The notes beneath the pieces are model-generated. The model did no database searches, was not told the origin of the DNA, and saw nothing but the letters and a program-made list of their open reading frames with translations. A DNA stretch of 16,518 bases from Thermoleophilia bacterium (GTDB taxonomy: Bacteria > Actinomycetota > Thermoleophilia > Gaiellales > JAICJC01), in assembly GCA_025928435.1 (NCBI GenBank), contig JAICJM010000079.1:1-16518 (forward strand). The letters run 5' to 3'. The position numbers were made by a program, and so were the translations under genes. Positions 7,450-13,265 of the stretch are shown here, piece by piece (within the stretch, counting starts at the first letter, position 1; every line of letters begins with the position of its first letter).

Positions 7450-8004
7450 ATGGCCCTTGGCGATCTGTGGAATTCGACGCTCGTCTACTTCGGGGTGCGC
7501 GAGGAGGACTGGGACGACGAGTACGACGACGACGGGTCCGCCGCCCACGAGGACCTCGAGCAGGTCTACAGCGAGCGGCCCAACGTCCGCAGGCTGTCGC
7601 CGCGGCGGCGGCCAGGCTCGGACTTCGACGACATCTTCTCCGAGGAGGCGCCGCGCGCGGTGCCCCTCCGCGGCGGCCGCAACGGCGCGCCGCCCCCGCA
7701 GCAGCAGCAGAACGGCCACCGCACGGCCGGGCAGGTGTCGCTGGTCGTCCCCAAGAGCTTCAACGACGCCCAGAAGGTCGCCGACAAGCTGAAGTCCGAC
7801 GTCCCGGTCATCATCAACTTCCAGAGCGCCGACCCCGAGCTGGCGAAGCGCCTGGTCGACTTCGCGAGCGGCCTCACCTACGCGCTCGACGGGTCGATGC
7901 AGCGGGTCGCCGACCGGGTGTTCCTGCTGACGCCGAGCTCGATCTCGGTCTCGGCCGAGGACAAGGCGCTCCTGATGGAGCGCGGCTTCTTCAACCAGTA
8001 CTGA
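7450..8004 (+). CDS. sepF: Cell division protein SepF
   Basis: A membrane-associated FtsZ partner that tethers and bundles Z-ring filaments; in Actinomycetota it is the main FtsZ anchor. The 184-residue protein starts with a short hydrophobic stretch, LGDLWNSTLVYFGV (3-16), a possible membrane-contact helix, followed by the acidic EEDWDDEYDDD (18-28). A variable linker, Arg/Pro-rich with PPPQQQQ (81-87), leads to the C-terminal SepF domain: VSLVVPKSFNDAQKVADKL, PVIINFQSADPELAKRLVDF and a GLTYALDGSMQRVADRVFLL core (141-160). The open frame extends a dozen codons upstream, but ATG 7450 gives the conserved N terminus and follows a -10-like box. The stop TGA overlaps the probable CTG start of the next gene. 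No ftsZ is in the window. Confidence 0.95.
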   Translation: MALGDLWNSTLVYFGVREEDWDDEYDDDGSAAHEDLEQVYSERPNVRRLSPRRRPGSDFDDIFSEEAPRAVPLRGGRNGAPPPQQQQNGHRTAGQVSLVVPKSFNDAQKVADKLKSDVPVIINFQSADPELAKRLVDFASGLTYALDGSMQRVADRVFLLTPSSISVSAEDKALLMERGFFNQY

Positions 8005-8516
8005 TCCGCTTCCCGATCCAGACCGAGCGGCTCTCGATCCGCCCGCTGACCGAGGCGGACGCGGGCGCGATGCGGGCGGTGTTCGGCGATCCAGACGTGA
8101 TGCGGTTCTCGGGCGGCGGCGCCCGCACCGCGGAGGGGACGCTCGCGCGCGTGCGCGGCCTGATCGAGCACCAGGAGCGACACGGGTTCAGCAAGTGGGG
8201 TGTCCGCGAACGCACCTCGGGAGAGCTGGTCGGCGACTGCGGCATCCAGCTGCTCGAGGGCGGCCCCGACGTCGAGCTGGGCTTCCACCTGCGCCCGTCC
8301 GTCTGGGGCCGGGGCTACGCGACCGAGGCGGCCCGGGCCTGCCTCGACGCCGCCTTCGCGGGCCTCGGCCTCGACGAGGTGATCGCGATCGTGGCGCCGG
8401 GCAACGCCGCCTCGGTGCGGGTGCTCGAGAAGATCGGGATGCGGCCGGCGGGGGAGCGCGAGGCGCTCGGCCGGACGTGGGACCTCTTCACGGCGGTACG
8501 CTACCGGGCTCGATGA
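8001..8516 (+). CDS. GNAT family (RimJ/RimL-type) N-acetyltransferase, probable CTG start
   Basis: An acetyl-CoA-dependent N-acetyltransferase of 171 residues; the acceptor (protein N terminus, small amine or antibiotic) is unknown. After the start codon the protein reads IRFPIQTERLSIRPLTEADA, the usual beginning of this family. GELVGDCGIQLLE forms the central sheet (74-86), and the acetyl-CoA loop VWGRGYATEAA (101-111) contains the RGYA turn. NAASVRVLEKIGM (135-147) is the classic C-terminal motif. No ATG, GTG or TTG lies near the required start: the nearest in-frame ATG (8070) would remove the first strand, and upstream starts lie deep inside sepF. CTG 8001 fits exactly and overlaps the sepF stop as CTGA, mirroring the ATGA/GTGA junctions elsewhere. 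The stop overlaps the proC ATG. Confidence 0.82.
   Translation: MIRFPIQTERLSIRPLTEADAGAMRAVFGDPDVMRFSGGGARTAEGTLARVRGLIEHQERHGFSKWGVRERTSGELVGDCGIQLLEGGPDVELGFHLRPSVWGRGYATEAARACLDAAFAGLGLDEVIAIVAPGNAASVRVLEKIGMRPAGEREALGRTWDLFTAVRYRAR
8497..8502 (+). promoter_or_regulatory. Possible -10 box TACGCT of proC
   Basis: TACGCT fits TANNNT and ends 10 nt before the proC ATG, inside the end of the acetyltransferase gene. There is no Shine-Dalgarno next to the proC start. It is weak alone but matches the recurring arrangement in this window. Confidence 0.25.
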
Positions 8517-9325
8517 GCGCCACCGCCCCCTCGCTCGGCCTGCTCGGCGCAGGCAACATGGCCTCGGCCATGGTCTCCGGCTGGGTGAAGGCCGATCCCG
8601 GGATGGCCGGGCGGATCCTGATCACCGACCGCAAGTCGGGCCGCGCCGCCGCCCTCGCCGAGCGGCTCGGGCTGCGGCACACGTCGTCGAACGCCGAGCT
8701 GGTCGAGGCGGCCGACATCGTCGTCCTGTGCGTGAAGCCGGTCGACGTCGAGCGCGTCCTGCGCGAGGTGTCCGACCTGGTGACGCCGCGCAAGGCGATC
8801 GCATCGGTGGCCGCCGGCGTCAGCACCGCCACGCTGGAGACGATCCTCGACGTGGACGCCCCGGTGTTCCGGTTCATGCCGAACGTCGGCGTGAGCGTCG
8901 GCGCCGGCACGCTCGCCTACTCGGCGGGCCGTTTCACGGACACGGCCGCCGAGCAGATGGTGCTGGAGGTGTTCGCGCTGCTGGGGGAGGTCGTGCCGCT
9001 GGAGGAGCGGCAGTTCGACGCGGCCACGGCGCTCTCGGGGTCGGGCCCCGCCTTCCTCGGGCTGATCGTGGAGGCGTTCGAGGATGCCGGGATCGTCGCC
9101 GGCCTCACCCACGCCGACGCGCGCCGCCTGTTCCTCTCGACGGTGAGCGGGACGGCCCTGCTGCTGCGCGAGGAGGACCTCGGCTGCGCCGACCTGCGGC
9201 GCAGGGTGACGAGCCCGGGCGGCACCGCCGCCGCGGGGCTCGCGGCCATGGAGCGGGGCGGCGTGCGGGGCGCAATCATCGACGGCGTCTCGGCGGCGAT
9301 GCGTCGGGCCGGCGAGCTAGGCTGA
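8513..9325 (+). CDS. proC: Pyrroline-5-carboxylate reductase
   Basis: Reduces 1-pyrroline-5-carboxylate to L-proline with NAD(P)H, the last step of proline synthesis. The 270 residues match the family. The Rossmann dinucleotide motif LLGAGNMASAM is at 10-20, VVLCVKPVDVE at 70-80 and FRFMPNVGVSVGAG at 119-132. The C-terminal dimerisation and substrate domain has the catalytic-region motif ALSGSGPAF (173-181) and the signature VTSPGGTAAAGL (232-243). The ATG at 8513 overlaps the stop of the acetyltransferase gene by 4 nt. A yggS-proC-yggT order is known from proteobacteria; here sepF and the acetyltransferase gene sit between yggS and proC. Nothing is missing. Confidence 0.96.
   Translation: MSATAPSLGLLGAGNMASAMVSGWVKADPGMAGRILITDRKSGRAAALAERLGLRHTSSNAELVEAADIVVLCVKPVDVERVLREVSDLVTPRKAIASVAAGVSTATLETILDVDAPVFRFMPNVGVSVGAGTLAYSAGRFTDTAAEQMVLEVFALLGEVVPLEERQFDAATALSGSGPAFLGLIVEAFEDAGIVAGLTHADARRLFLSTVSGTALLLREEDLGCADLRRRVTSPGGTAAAGLAAMERGGVRGAIIDGVSAAMRRAGELG
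9318..9323 (+). promoter_or_regulatory. Possible -10 box TAGGCT of yggT
   Basis: TAGGCT fits TANNNT, lies at the very end of proC and stops 11 nt before the yggT ATG. No Shine-Dalgarno is visible before that ATG. Evidence is positional only. Confidence 0.25.
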
Positions 9326-9334
9326 CGCCCCACC

Positions 9335-9613
9335 ATGGGGATCACGACGATCGAGCAGTTCGTCTTCTCGCTCTACATCGTCTATTCGCTGCTCATCATC
9401 CTCTACGTCCTGATGTCGTGGCTGCAGCTGCCCTACAACATCTGGGTCGGCAGGATCCGCGGCTTCCTCCACGACACCGTCGAGCCCGTCCTGCGGCCGA
9501 TCCGCGCAGTGCTGCCGCCGCTCGGCGGCTTCGACCTCTCGCCGCTGGTCGCGCTGTTCGGGATCGGCATCATCCAGCAGATCATCCAGTCCATCCTGGA
9601 CGGCTTCCGCTAG
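9335..9613 (+). CDS. YggT family membrane protein
   Basis: A small integral membrane protein of 92 residues. YggT proteins are linked to cell division and envelope integrity in several bacteria, but no precise activity is established. Two hydrophobic segments are visible, about residues 8-31 (FVFSLYIVYSLLIILYVLMS) and 66-88 (near LFGIGIIQQIIQSIL). They are separated by the conserved loop with WVGRIRGFLHDTVEPVLRPI (37-56) and a PPLGGFDLSPL motif typical of the family. It starts at ATG 9335, 9 nt after the proC stop, and is followed by the globin gene after 9 nt. Its location between sepF/proC and the divIVA-like gene is the conserved actinobacterial division-cluster position. Confidence 0.92.
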   Translation: MGITTIEQFVFSLYIVYSLLIILYVLMSWLQLPYNIWVGRIRGFLHDTVEPVLRPIRAVLPPLGGFDLSPLVALFGIGIIQQIIQSILDGFR

Positions 9614-9622
9614 CGGCGCGGC

Positions 9623-10006
9623 ATGTCCCAGCCCGAGCCGAGCCTGTATGACCGGGTCGGCGGCGAGGCGTACTTCGTCGCGCTCGTCGACCGTTTCTAC
9701 GAGGGTGTGGAGCGCGAGCCGGGCCTGCGCGCGCTCTACCCCGCCGACCTCGAGCCGGGCAAGGCGAACCTGGCGGGCGTCCTGGCCCAGTACTGGGGCG
9801 GCCCGCCCGACTACAGCGCCCGCCGCGGGCATCCGCGACTGCGGATGCGCCACTTCCGGTTCGCGATCGGGCCGCAGGAGCGCGAGGCCTGGGTGCGCCA
9901 CATGGTCGCGGCCGTCCGGGCGAGCGACGCGGCCCCGGACGACGCGCAGGCGCTCGTCGACTACTTCGAAGGCGCGGCCGCCATGCTCGTGAACCAGCCC
10001 GGCTGA
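9623..10006 (+). CDS. Group II truncated haemoglobin (trHbO-type)
   Basis: A 127-residue 2-on-2 haem globin, close in motif content to M. tuberculosis trHbO (GlbO). Likely roles are oxygen binding or redox/NO chemistry at the membrane, which are known for the family but not shown here. Landmarks are YDRVGGEAYF (9-18), B10 Tyr26 in DRFYEG, a CD1 Tyr39 in LRALYPADL, QYWGGPPDYS (56-65), the strongly conserved RGHPRLRMRHFRFAIG (68-83) with proximal His77 (F8), and Trp90 (G8) in REAWVRHM. The Tyr at CD1 and Trp at G8 mark group II. A CGCTAG stop and only 9 nt separate it from yggT, so it probably shares that transcript. A small GC hairpin surrounds its stop codon. Confidence 0.93.
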   Translation: MSQPEPSLYDRVGGEAYFVALVDRFYEGVEREPGLRALYPADLEPGKANLAGVLAQYWGGPPDYSARRGHPRLRMRHFRFAIGPQEREAWVRHMVAAVRASDAAPDDAQALVDYFEGAAAMLVNQPG

Positions 10007-10013
10007 TCCGGGC
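9997..10013 (+). terminator. Short GC hairpin at the globin stop codon
   Basis: GCCCGG (9997-10002) and CCGGGC (10008-10013) form a perfect 6-bp stem with a 5-nt loop that contains the TGA stop. No T-run follows, so an intrinsic terminator is doubtful. In such GC-rich DNA a stem this short can also arise by chance. Confidence 0.25.
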
Positions 10014-10056
10014 AGATGCGGGAGGAATCCGCGCCGGAGCGGCGAACGGGCCGTGT

Positions 10057-10596
10057 ATGACGCTGTCCCCCGCAGAGTTGCGCCACGAGCGGCCCGGCCG
10101 CGGCCTGTTCGGCTACCGGCGTACGGACGTCGACCGCCTGCTGGTCGAGGCGACGGTGGCCTACGAGAACGTGTGGCGCGAGCGGGCGGACCTGACCGAC
10201 CAGGTGCACGAGCTCCAGCAGGAGCTCATCCGCCACCGCGAGGGCGAGCAGGCGATGCGAAACGCGCTCGTCACCGCCGAGCGGGCGGCCGACGAGATGC
10301 GCGCGAGCGCGACCCGCCAGGCCGAGCTGATCGTCCGTGAGGCCGAGGCCAAGAGCCGCGACCTCGTGCACGAGGCCTACGCCGAGCGCGAGCGGGTGCG
10401 GCGGGAGACGTCGCGGCTGCAGGCCGAGGAGGCGGAGTTCCGGCTGCGGCTGCGGTCGCTGCTGGGCGCCGTCCTCGAGGCCGTGCGCGACCACGAGGAG
10501 CGGCTCGCAGGCTCGTTCGAGGAGCACCCGGCCGCCGTCACGGCGACCCAGGCCGCGATCGGCCCGCCGGACGACGTGGTCAGCGCCGGCGGCTGA
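10057..10596 (+). CDS. DivIVA domain-like coiled-coil protein
   Basis: A 179-residue cytoplasmic protein. The N terminus has RHERPGRGLFGYRRTDVDRLL (9-29), the DivIVA lipid-binding-domain pattern in which GLFGY precedes RRxDVD. This is followed by a long, charged coiled coil (about 30-150), rich in Glu/Arg/Ala with heptad-like spacing, for example RHREGEQAMRNALVTAER. The family senses membrane curvature and recruits growth and division proteins at poles and septa; the actinobacterial member Wag31 directs polar growth. Compared with typical Wag31 the coiled coil is short, so it may be a divergent paralogue. ATG 10057 is chosen for the family motif; the nearest purine-rich site (GGGAGGA, 10020-10026) is too far upstream to serve as a Shine-Dalgarno. 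Its place after yggT agrees with the conserved division cluster. Confidence 0.78.
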   Translation: MTLSPAELRHERPGRGLFGYRRTDVDRLLVEATVAYENVWRERADLTDQVHELQQELIRHREGEQAMRNALVTAERAADEMRASATRQAELIVREAEAKSRDLVHEAYAERERVRRETSRLQAEEAEFRLRLRSLLGAVLEAVRDHEERLAGSFEEHPAAVTATQAAIGPPDDVVSAGG

Positions 10597-10646
10597 TCTC
10601 TTGAGGCGGGGCCGGCCCGGACCGGACCTGTAGCGCGTGGGTGCTA

Positions 10647-10652
10647 TATAGT
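10647..10652 (+). promoter_or_regulatory. Probable -10 box TATAGT before the methyltransferase pseudogene
   Basis: TATAGT in the 10597-10661 gap is close to the consensus TATAAT and ends 9 nt before ATG 10662. This repeats the leaderless arrangement seen elsewhere. No good -35 is visible. The promoter may survive although the gene behind it is broken. Confidence 0.45.
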
Positions 10653-10661
10653 CCGCGTGCT

Positions 10662-11403
10662 ATGGACACTCCGCGGTATGACCGATCCACGGCGCCCTGG
10701 GATATGGGCGCACCCTGTTGAACGTCGGCGCCGGGGCGGGAGCGTACGAGCCGCGCGACCGGACGGTGCTGGCGGTCGAGCCCTCGCCCGTGATGATCGC
10801 CCAGCGGCCGGCGGACGCTGTCCCGGCCGTCCTGGCGAGCGCCGAGCGGCTGCCGTTCGTCGACCAGAGCTTCGACGCCGCGATGGCGCTGCACACGGTG
10901 CATCACTGGAGCGACCCGGCGGCGGGGCTGGCCGAGCTGCGGCGGGTGGCCCGCCGGGTGGTCGTCGTCGCGGGCGACGCGGGGGTGATCGACAGGCTGT
11001 GGCTGACCGCCGAGTACTTCCCGGGCCTGGCGTTCGGCGCCCGGCGCGAGGTGCAGCCGGAGGCGATCGCCGATCGCCTCGACCGCCGCACGGAGATCCG
11101 CCCCCTCCGCGTTCCCGCCGCCTGCCTCGACGGCTTACGGAGGCCTTCCTGGCGCGACCGGAGGCCTATCTCGACCCCGGGGTGCGGCGCAACCTGTCGA
11201 CCTTCCGGCTCCTCCCCGACGATCAGGAGTCCGCGGGGGTCGATCGCCTCCGCCGTGACCTCGCCGCCGGCCTGTGGGACGCCCGCCACGGCGACCTGCG
11301 CCGTCGGTCGCACCTCGACACGGGCCTGCGGATCGTCATCTCCCACCCTGATCGCGCGCCCGTCCGGCGGAAGGCCCCTGGCTATAATCGGGCGAGGGGG
11401 TGA
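10662..11403 (+). pseudogene. Class I SAM-dependent methyltransferase, decayed
   Basis: Remnant of a small SAM-dependent methyltransferase. The ATG at 10662 gives MDTPRYDR, a family-like beginning. At 10683-10685 one base seems to be missing, after which the sense frame continues as IHGALGYGRT and directly into LLNVGAGAGAYEP, the SAM-binding motif I. About 20 residues usually present between these parts are absent, suggesting an internal deletion. The middle is intact: ASAERLPFVDQSFDAAMA (motifs II/III region), LHTVHHWSD and LRRVARRVVVVAGD. A second single-base loss at about 11135-11137 separates CLDGL from TEAFLARPEAYLDP, which continues in a third frame with LRRDLAAGLWDARHGDLR to TGA 11401-11403. 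No single frame encodes the full domain. Its tail also holds the TATAAT promoter of the next gene. Substrate unknown. Confidence 0.78.
11383..11388 (+). promoter_or_regulatory. -10 box TATAAT for the TraR/DksA-lspA-rluD genes
   Basis: A perfect TATAAT lies 18 nt upstream of ATG 11407, giving a leader of roughly 10-12 nt that holds the ribosome site GAGGGGG (11394-11400) followed by TGAGG. It is the strongest -10 match in the window. No clear -35 hexamer is seen, and the box sits within the last codons of the methyltransferase remnant. Confidence 0.65.
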
Positions 11404-11406
11404 GGC

Positions 11407-11775
11407 ATGGCCGTGACCGTCGACATCGAAGCCGTCAAGCGTCGCCTGATCGAGGAGCGGGAGGGCATTCACGAGGAGCGCAGGCGCCTCGTCGAGGACA
11501 CGTCGCGCTCGATGGAAGAGGCCGTCGACGAGGACGGCAACGACAGCCACATCGCCGACAGCGCGTCCGAGACGCTCGACCGCGGCATCGAGCTCTCGCT
11601 GGAGGACAACGCCGATCATCTCCTCGCCGCCATCGACGCTGCGCTCGGCCGGATCGACGCGGGCACGTACGGCCTCTGCGAGCGGTGCGCGAAGCCGATC
11701 GCGCAGGAGCGGCTGGAGGCGCTCCCGTGGGCGACGAAGTGCATCGAATGCAAGCGCCTGGAGGAGCGGGGCTGA
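11407..11775 (+). CDS. TraR/DksA family C4 zinc-finger protein
   Basis: A 122-residue cytoplasmic protein of the DksA/TraR family, whose members bind in the RNA polymerase secondary channel and modulate initiation. The N-terminal half is a charged helical hairpin (about 5-80); the acidic segment VDEDGNDSHIADSASET (40-56) lies at the expected tip, though not as the exact DxxDxA of E. coli DksA. The C-terminal zinc finger is complete: Cys91 and Cys94 in GLCERC, Cys112 and Cys115 in TKCIEC, preceded by the family's GTYGLC. It has its own TATAAT promoter and ribosome site, and lspA starts 5 nt after its stop. A DksA-like gene upstream of lspA and rluD is also found in streptomycetes. The regulatory role is inferred from the family. 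Confidence 0.9.
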   Translation: MAVTVDIEAVKRRLIEEREGIHEERRRLVEDTSRSMEEAVDEDGNDSHIADSASETLDRGIELSLEDNADHLLAAIDAALGRIDAGTYGLCERCAKPIAQERLEALPWATKCIECKRLEERG

Positions 11776-11780
11776 TCCAC

Positions 11781-12320
11781 GTGGAGGCAGAGCCCCAGCC
11801 CGTGCACCGGGCGGGGTCATTGCAGTGGGCGGGACTCGTCGCGGTGGCGATCGCGGCCGTGGTCGCCGACCAGGTGACGAAGCGCGCCATCGAGAACCGG
11901 CTCGCGCTGGACGAGGCCCATCACGTGCTGCCCGGCCTCACGATCACGCATGTGCGCAACAGCGGGATCGCATTCGGGATCTTCCCGGGCCGGCTCATGG
12001 TCGTCTCGCTGCTGACGGCGGCCGCCGTCATCTGGATGCTCGTCCACTTCGCCCGGTCCGGCTCGCGCCACGTGCTCTTTCCGGTGGCGCTGGGGCTGCT
12101 GGTCGGCGGCAGCGTCTCGAACCTCGCCGACCGCATCCGCGAGGGTCACGTGACCGACTTCATCCACATCACGCACTGGCCCACCTTCAACCTGGCCGAC
12201 AGCTTCATCGTCATCGGCGTCGCGCTGCTCGCGCTCGGACTGATACGCGTCGAGCACAAGAAGGCCCAGGCGCCGCCACCCGTCGAACCCGATCCCTCGC
12301 CCGGGCTCGACCGGCCGTGA
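11781..12320 (+). CDS. lspA: Lipoprotein signal peptidase (signal peptidase II)
   Basis: An inner-membrane aspartyl protease that cleaves the signal peptide of diacylglyceryl-modified prolipoproteins. The 179-residue protein from GTG 11781 has about four hydrophobic segments: roughly 15-32, 68-90, 97-113 and 138-156. Conserved boxes are DQVTKRAIE (30-38), RNSGIAFGIF (59-68, the NxGxAF box), GGSVSNLADRI (109-119) with catalytic Asp117, and FNLADSFI (136-143) with catalytic Asp140. The C-terminal tail is Pro-rich and polar (about 158-179). The start is set by homology; the weak GAGGAG at 11761-11766 is rather far upstream. The stop overlaps the rluD-type gene as GTGA, and lspA-rluD is a very widespread pair. 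Confidence 0.95.
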   Translation: MEAEPQPVHRAGSLQWAGLVAVAIAAVVADQVTKRAIENRLALDEAHHVLPGLTITHVRNSGIAFGIFPGRLMVVSLLTAAAVIWMLVHFARSGSRHVLFPVALGLLVGGSVSNLADRIREGHVTDFIHITHWPTFNLADSFIVIGVALLALGLIRVEHKKAQAPPPVEPDPSPGLDRP

Positions 12321-13210
12321 TCGACCTCGAGGTGCCGCCGGATTCCGGCGGGATGCGCCTCGACCGCTTCGTCGCCGGGTGCGCGGAGGTGGAGTCGCGC
12401 TCGGGCGCCGAGCGCCTGATCGAGGCCGGCCTCGTGCTGGTGGACGGCGTGGTGCGCCCGAAGTCGCACCGGCTGGGGGCGGGATCGGTGGTGAGCCTGC
12501 CCGAACCGGAGCCGCCGCCGCCCGCGGAGCCGCCGGCGGGGATCGGCGTGCCGCTCGCCTACTCCGACCCGTACCTGGTGGTCGTCGACAAGCCCGCCGG
12601 CCTGCTCGTCCACCCGGTGCCCGGCCACTCGGGCGCGACGCTCGTCGACGCCCTGCGAGGCGTGGCGGCGGGGGGCGACGAGGCCCGGCCCGGGATCGTC
12701 CACCGGCTCGACCGCGACACATCGGGCCTGCTGCTCGTCGCCCGCGACGGGCGCACGCATGCGCGCCTGCAGGCGCAGCTGCGCCGCCGCCGGATCGGGC
12801 GCACGTACCTCGCCCTCGTGCGCGGGCGTCCGCGCTCGCGCCGCGGCCGGATCGAGGCGCCGATCGGCCGCGATCGCCGCGACCCGACCCGGATGTCGCT
12901 CGACACGGACAACGGCCGCGACGCGTTCACCGAGTTCGAGCTCGTCGAGGCGCTGCCCGGCCGCTCGCTCCTGCGGGTAACGCTCGAGACCGGCCGCACC
13001 CACCAGATCCGCGTCCACCTGGCCGCCATCGGCAACCCGGTCGTCGGCGACCCGGTCTACGGCCACGGCCCCGAGCTCGGCCTCGAGCGCCAGTTCCTGC
13101 ACGCGGCCGAGCTGCGGCTGGTGCACCCCGAGACCGGCGACCCCCTCGAGGTGCGCTCCGACCTCCCGCCCGACCTCGAGGCAGCCCTGGCCGTTGCCCG
13201 CGACGCGTAA
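12317..13210 (+). CDS. RluD/RluA family 23S rRNA pseudouridine synthase
   Basis: Isomerises specific uridines in RNA to pseudouridine; RluD-type enzymes act on helix 69 of 23S rRNA, but the exact site cannot be read here. The 297-residue protein has an N-terminal S4 RNA-binding domain (about 14-62, with RLDRFVAG and AERLIEAGLVLVDG), a Pro-rich linker PEPEPPPPAEPP (62-73), then the catalytic domain. VVVDKPAGLLVHP (88-100) and GIVHRLDRDTSGLLLVA (126-142) are the signature motifs, with catalytic Asp132 in HRLD. ETGRTHQIRVHLAAIGNPVVGD is also conserved. The GTG start overlaps the lspA stop. Immediately after its TAA comes a long hairpin that may end or attenuate this transcript before the rpsB operon. 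Confidence 0.94.
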   Translation: MIDLEVPPDSGGMRLDRFVAGCAEVESRSGAERLIEAGLVLVDGVVRPKSHRLGAGSVVSLPEPEPPPPAEPPAGIGVPLAYSDPYLVVVDKPAGLLVHPVPGHSGATLVDALRGVAAGGDEARPGIVHRLDRDTSGLLLVARDGRTHARLQAQLRRRRIGRTYLALVRGRPRSRRGRIEAPIGRDRRDPTRMSLDTDNGRDAFTEFELVEALPGRSLLRVTLETGRTHQIRVHLAAIGNPVVGDPVYGHGPELGLERQFLHAAELRLVHPETGDPLEVRSDLPPDLEAALAVARDA

Positions 13211-13244
13211 CGGGGACAGTCTCCGCGTGCGGGGACTGTCCCCG
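13211..13244 (+). repeat. Long perfect inverted repeat between rluD-type gene and rpsB
   Basis: CGGGGACAGTC (13211-13221) and GACTGTCCCCG (13234-13244) are exact reverse complements. The 12 nt between them extend the stem by a T-G pair and CCG/CGG, leaving a 4-nt CGTG loop, so about 15 nearly continuous pairs form. It begins right after the TAA of the rluD-type gene and ends 9 nt before the TACAAT box. There is no T-run, so it could be a terminator without a U-tract, a REP-like palindrome, or an operator covering the -35 area of the rpsB promoter. The repeat itself is certain; its role is inference. Confidence 0.7.
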
Positions 13245-13253
13245 CTTGTCGGC

Positions 13254-13259
13254 TACAAT
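13254..13259 (+). promoter_or_regulatory. Probable -10 box TACAAT of the rpsB operon
   Basis: TACAAT is one base from consensus and is the only good -10 match between the hairpin and rpsB. The -35 position (about 13231-13236) falls inside the hairpin's loop and right arm and has no TTGACA-like hexamer. A start near 13266 would give a leader of about 120 nt. Confidence 0.55.
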
Positions 13260-13265
13260 CCCGCG

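Noticed and set aside
10607..10630. GC palindromes (GGCCGGCC, CCGGACCGG) after the DivIVA-like gene as a terminator
   Set aside because: The segments are short and overlapping, no clear stem with a T-run forms, and such runs are common by chance at this GC content.
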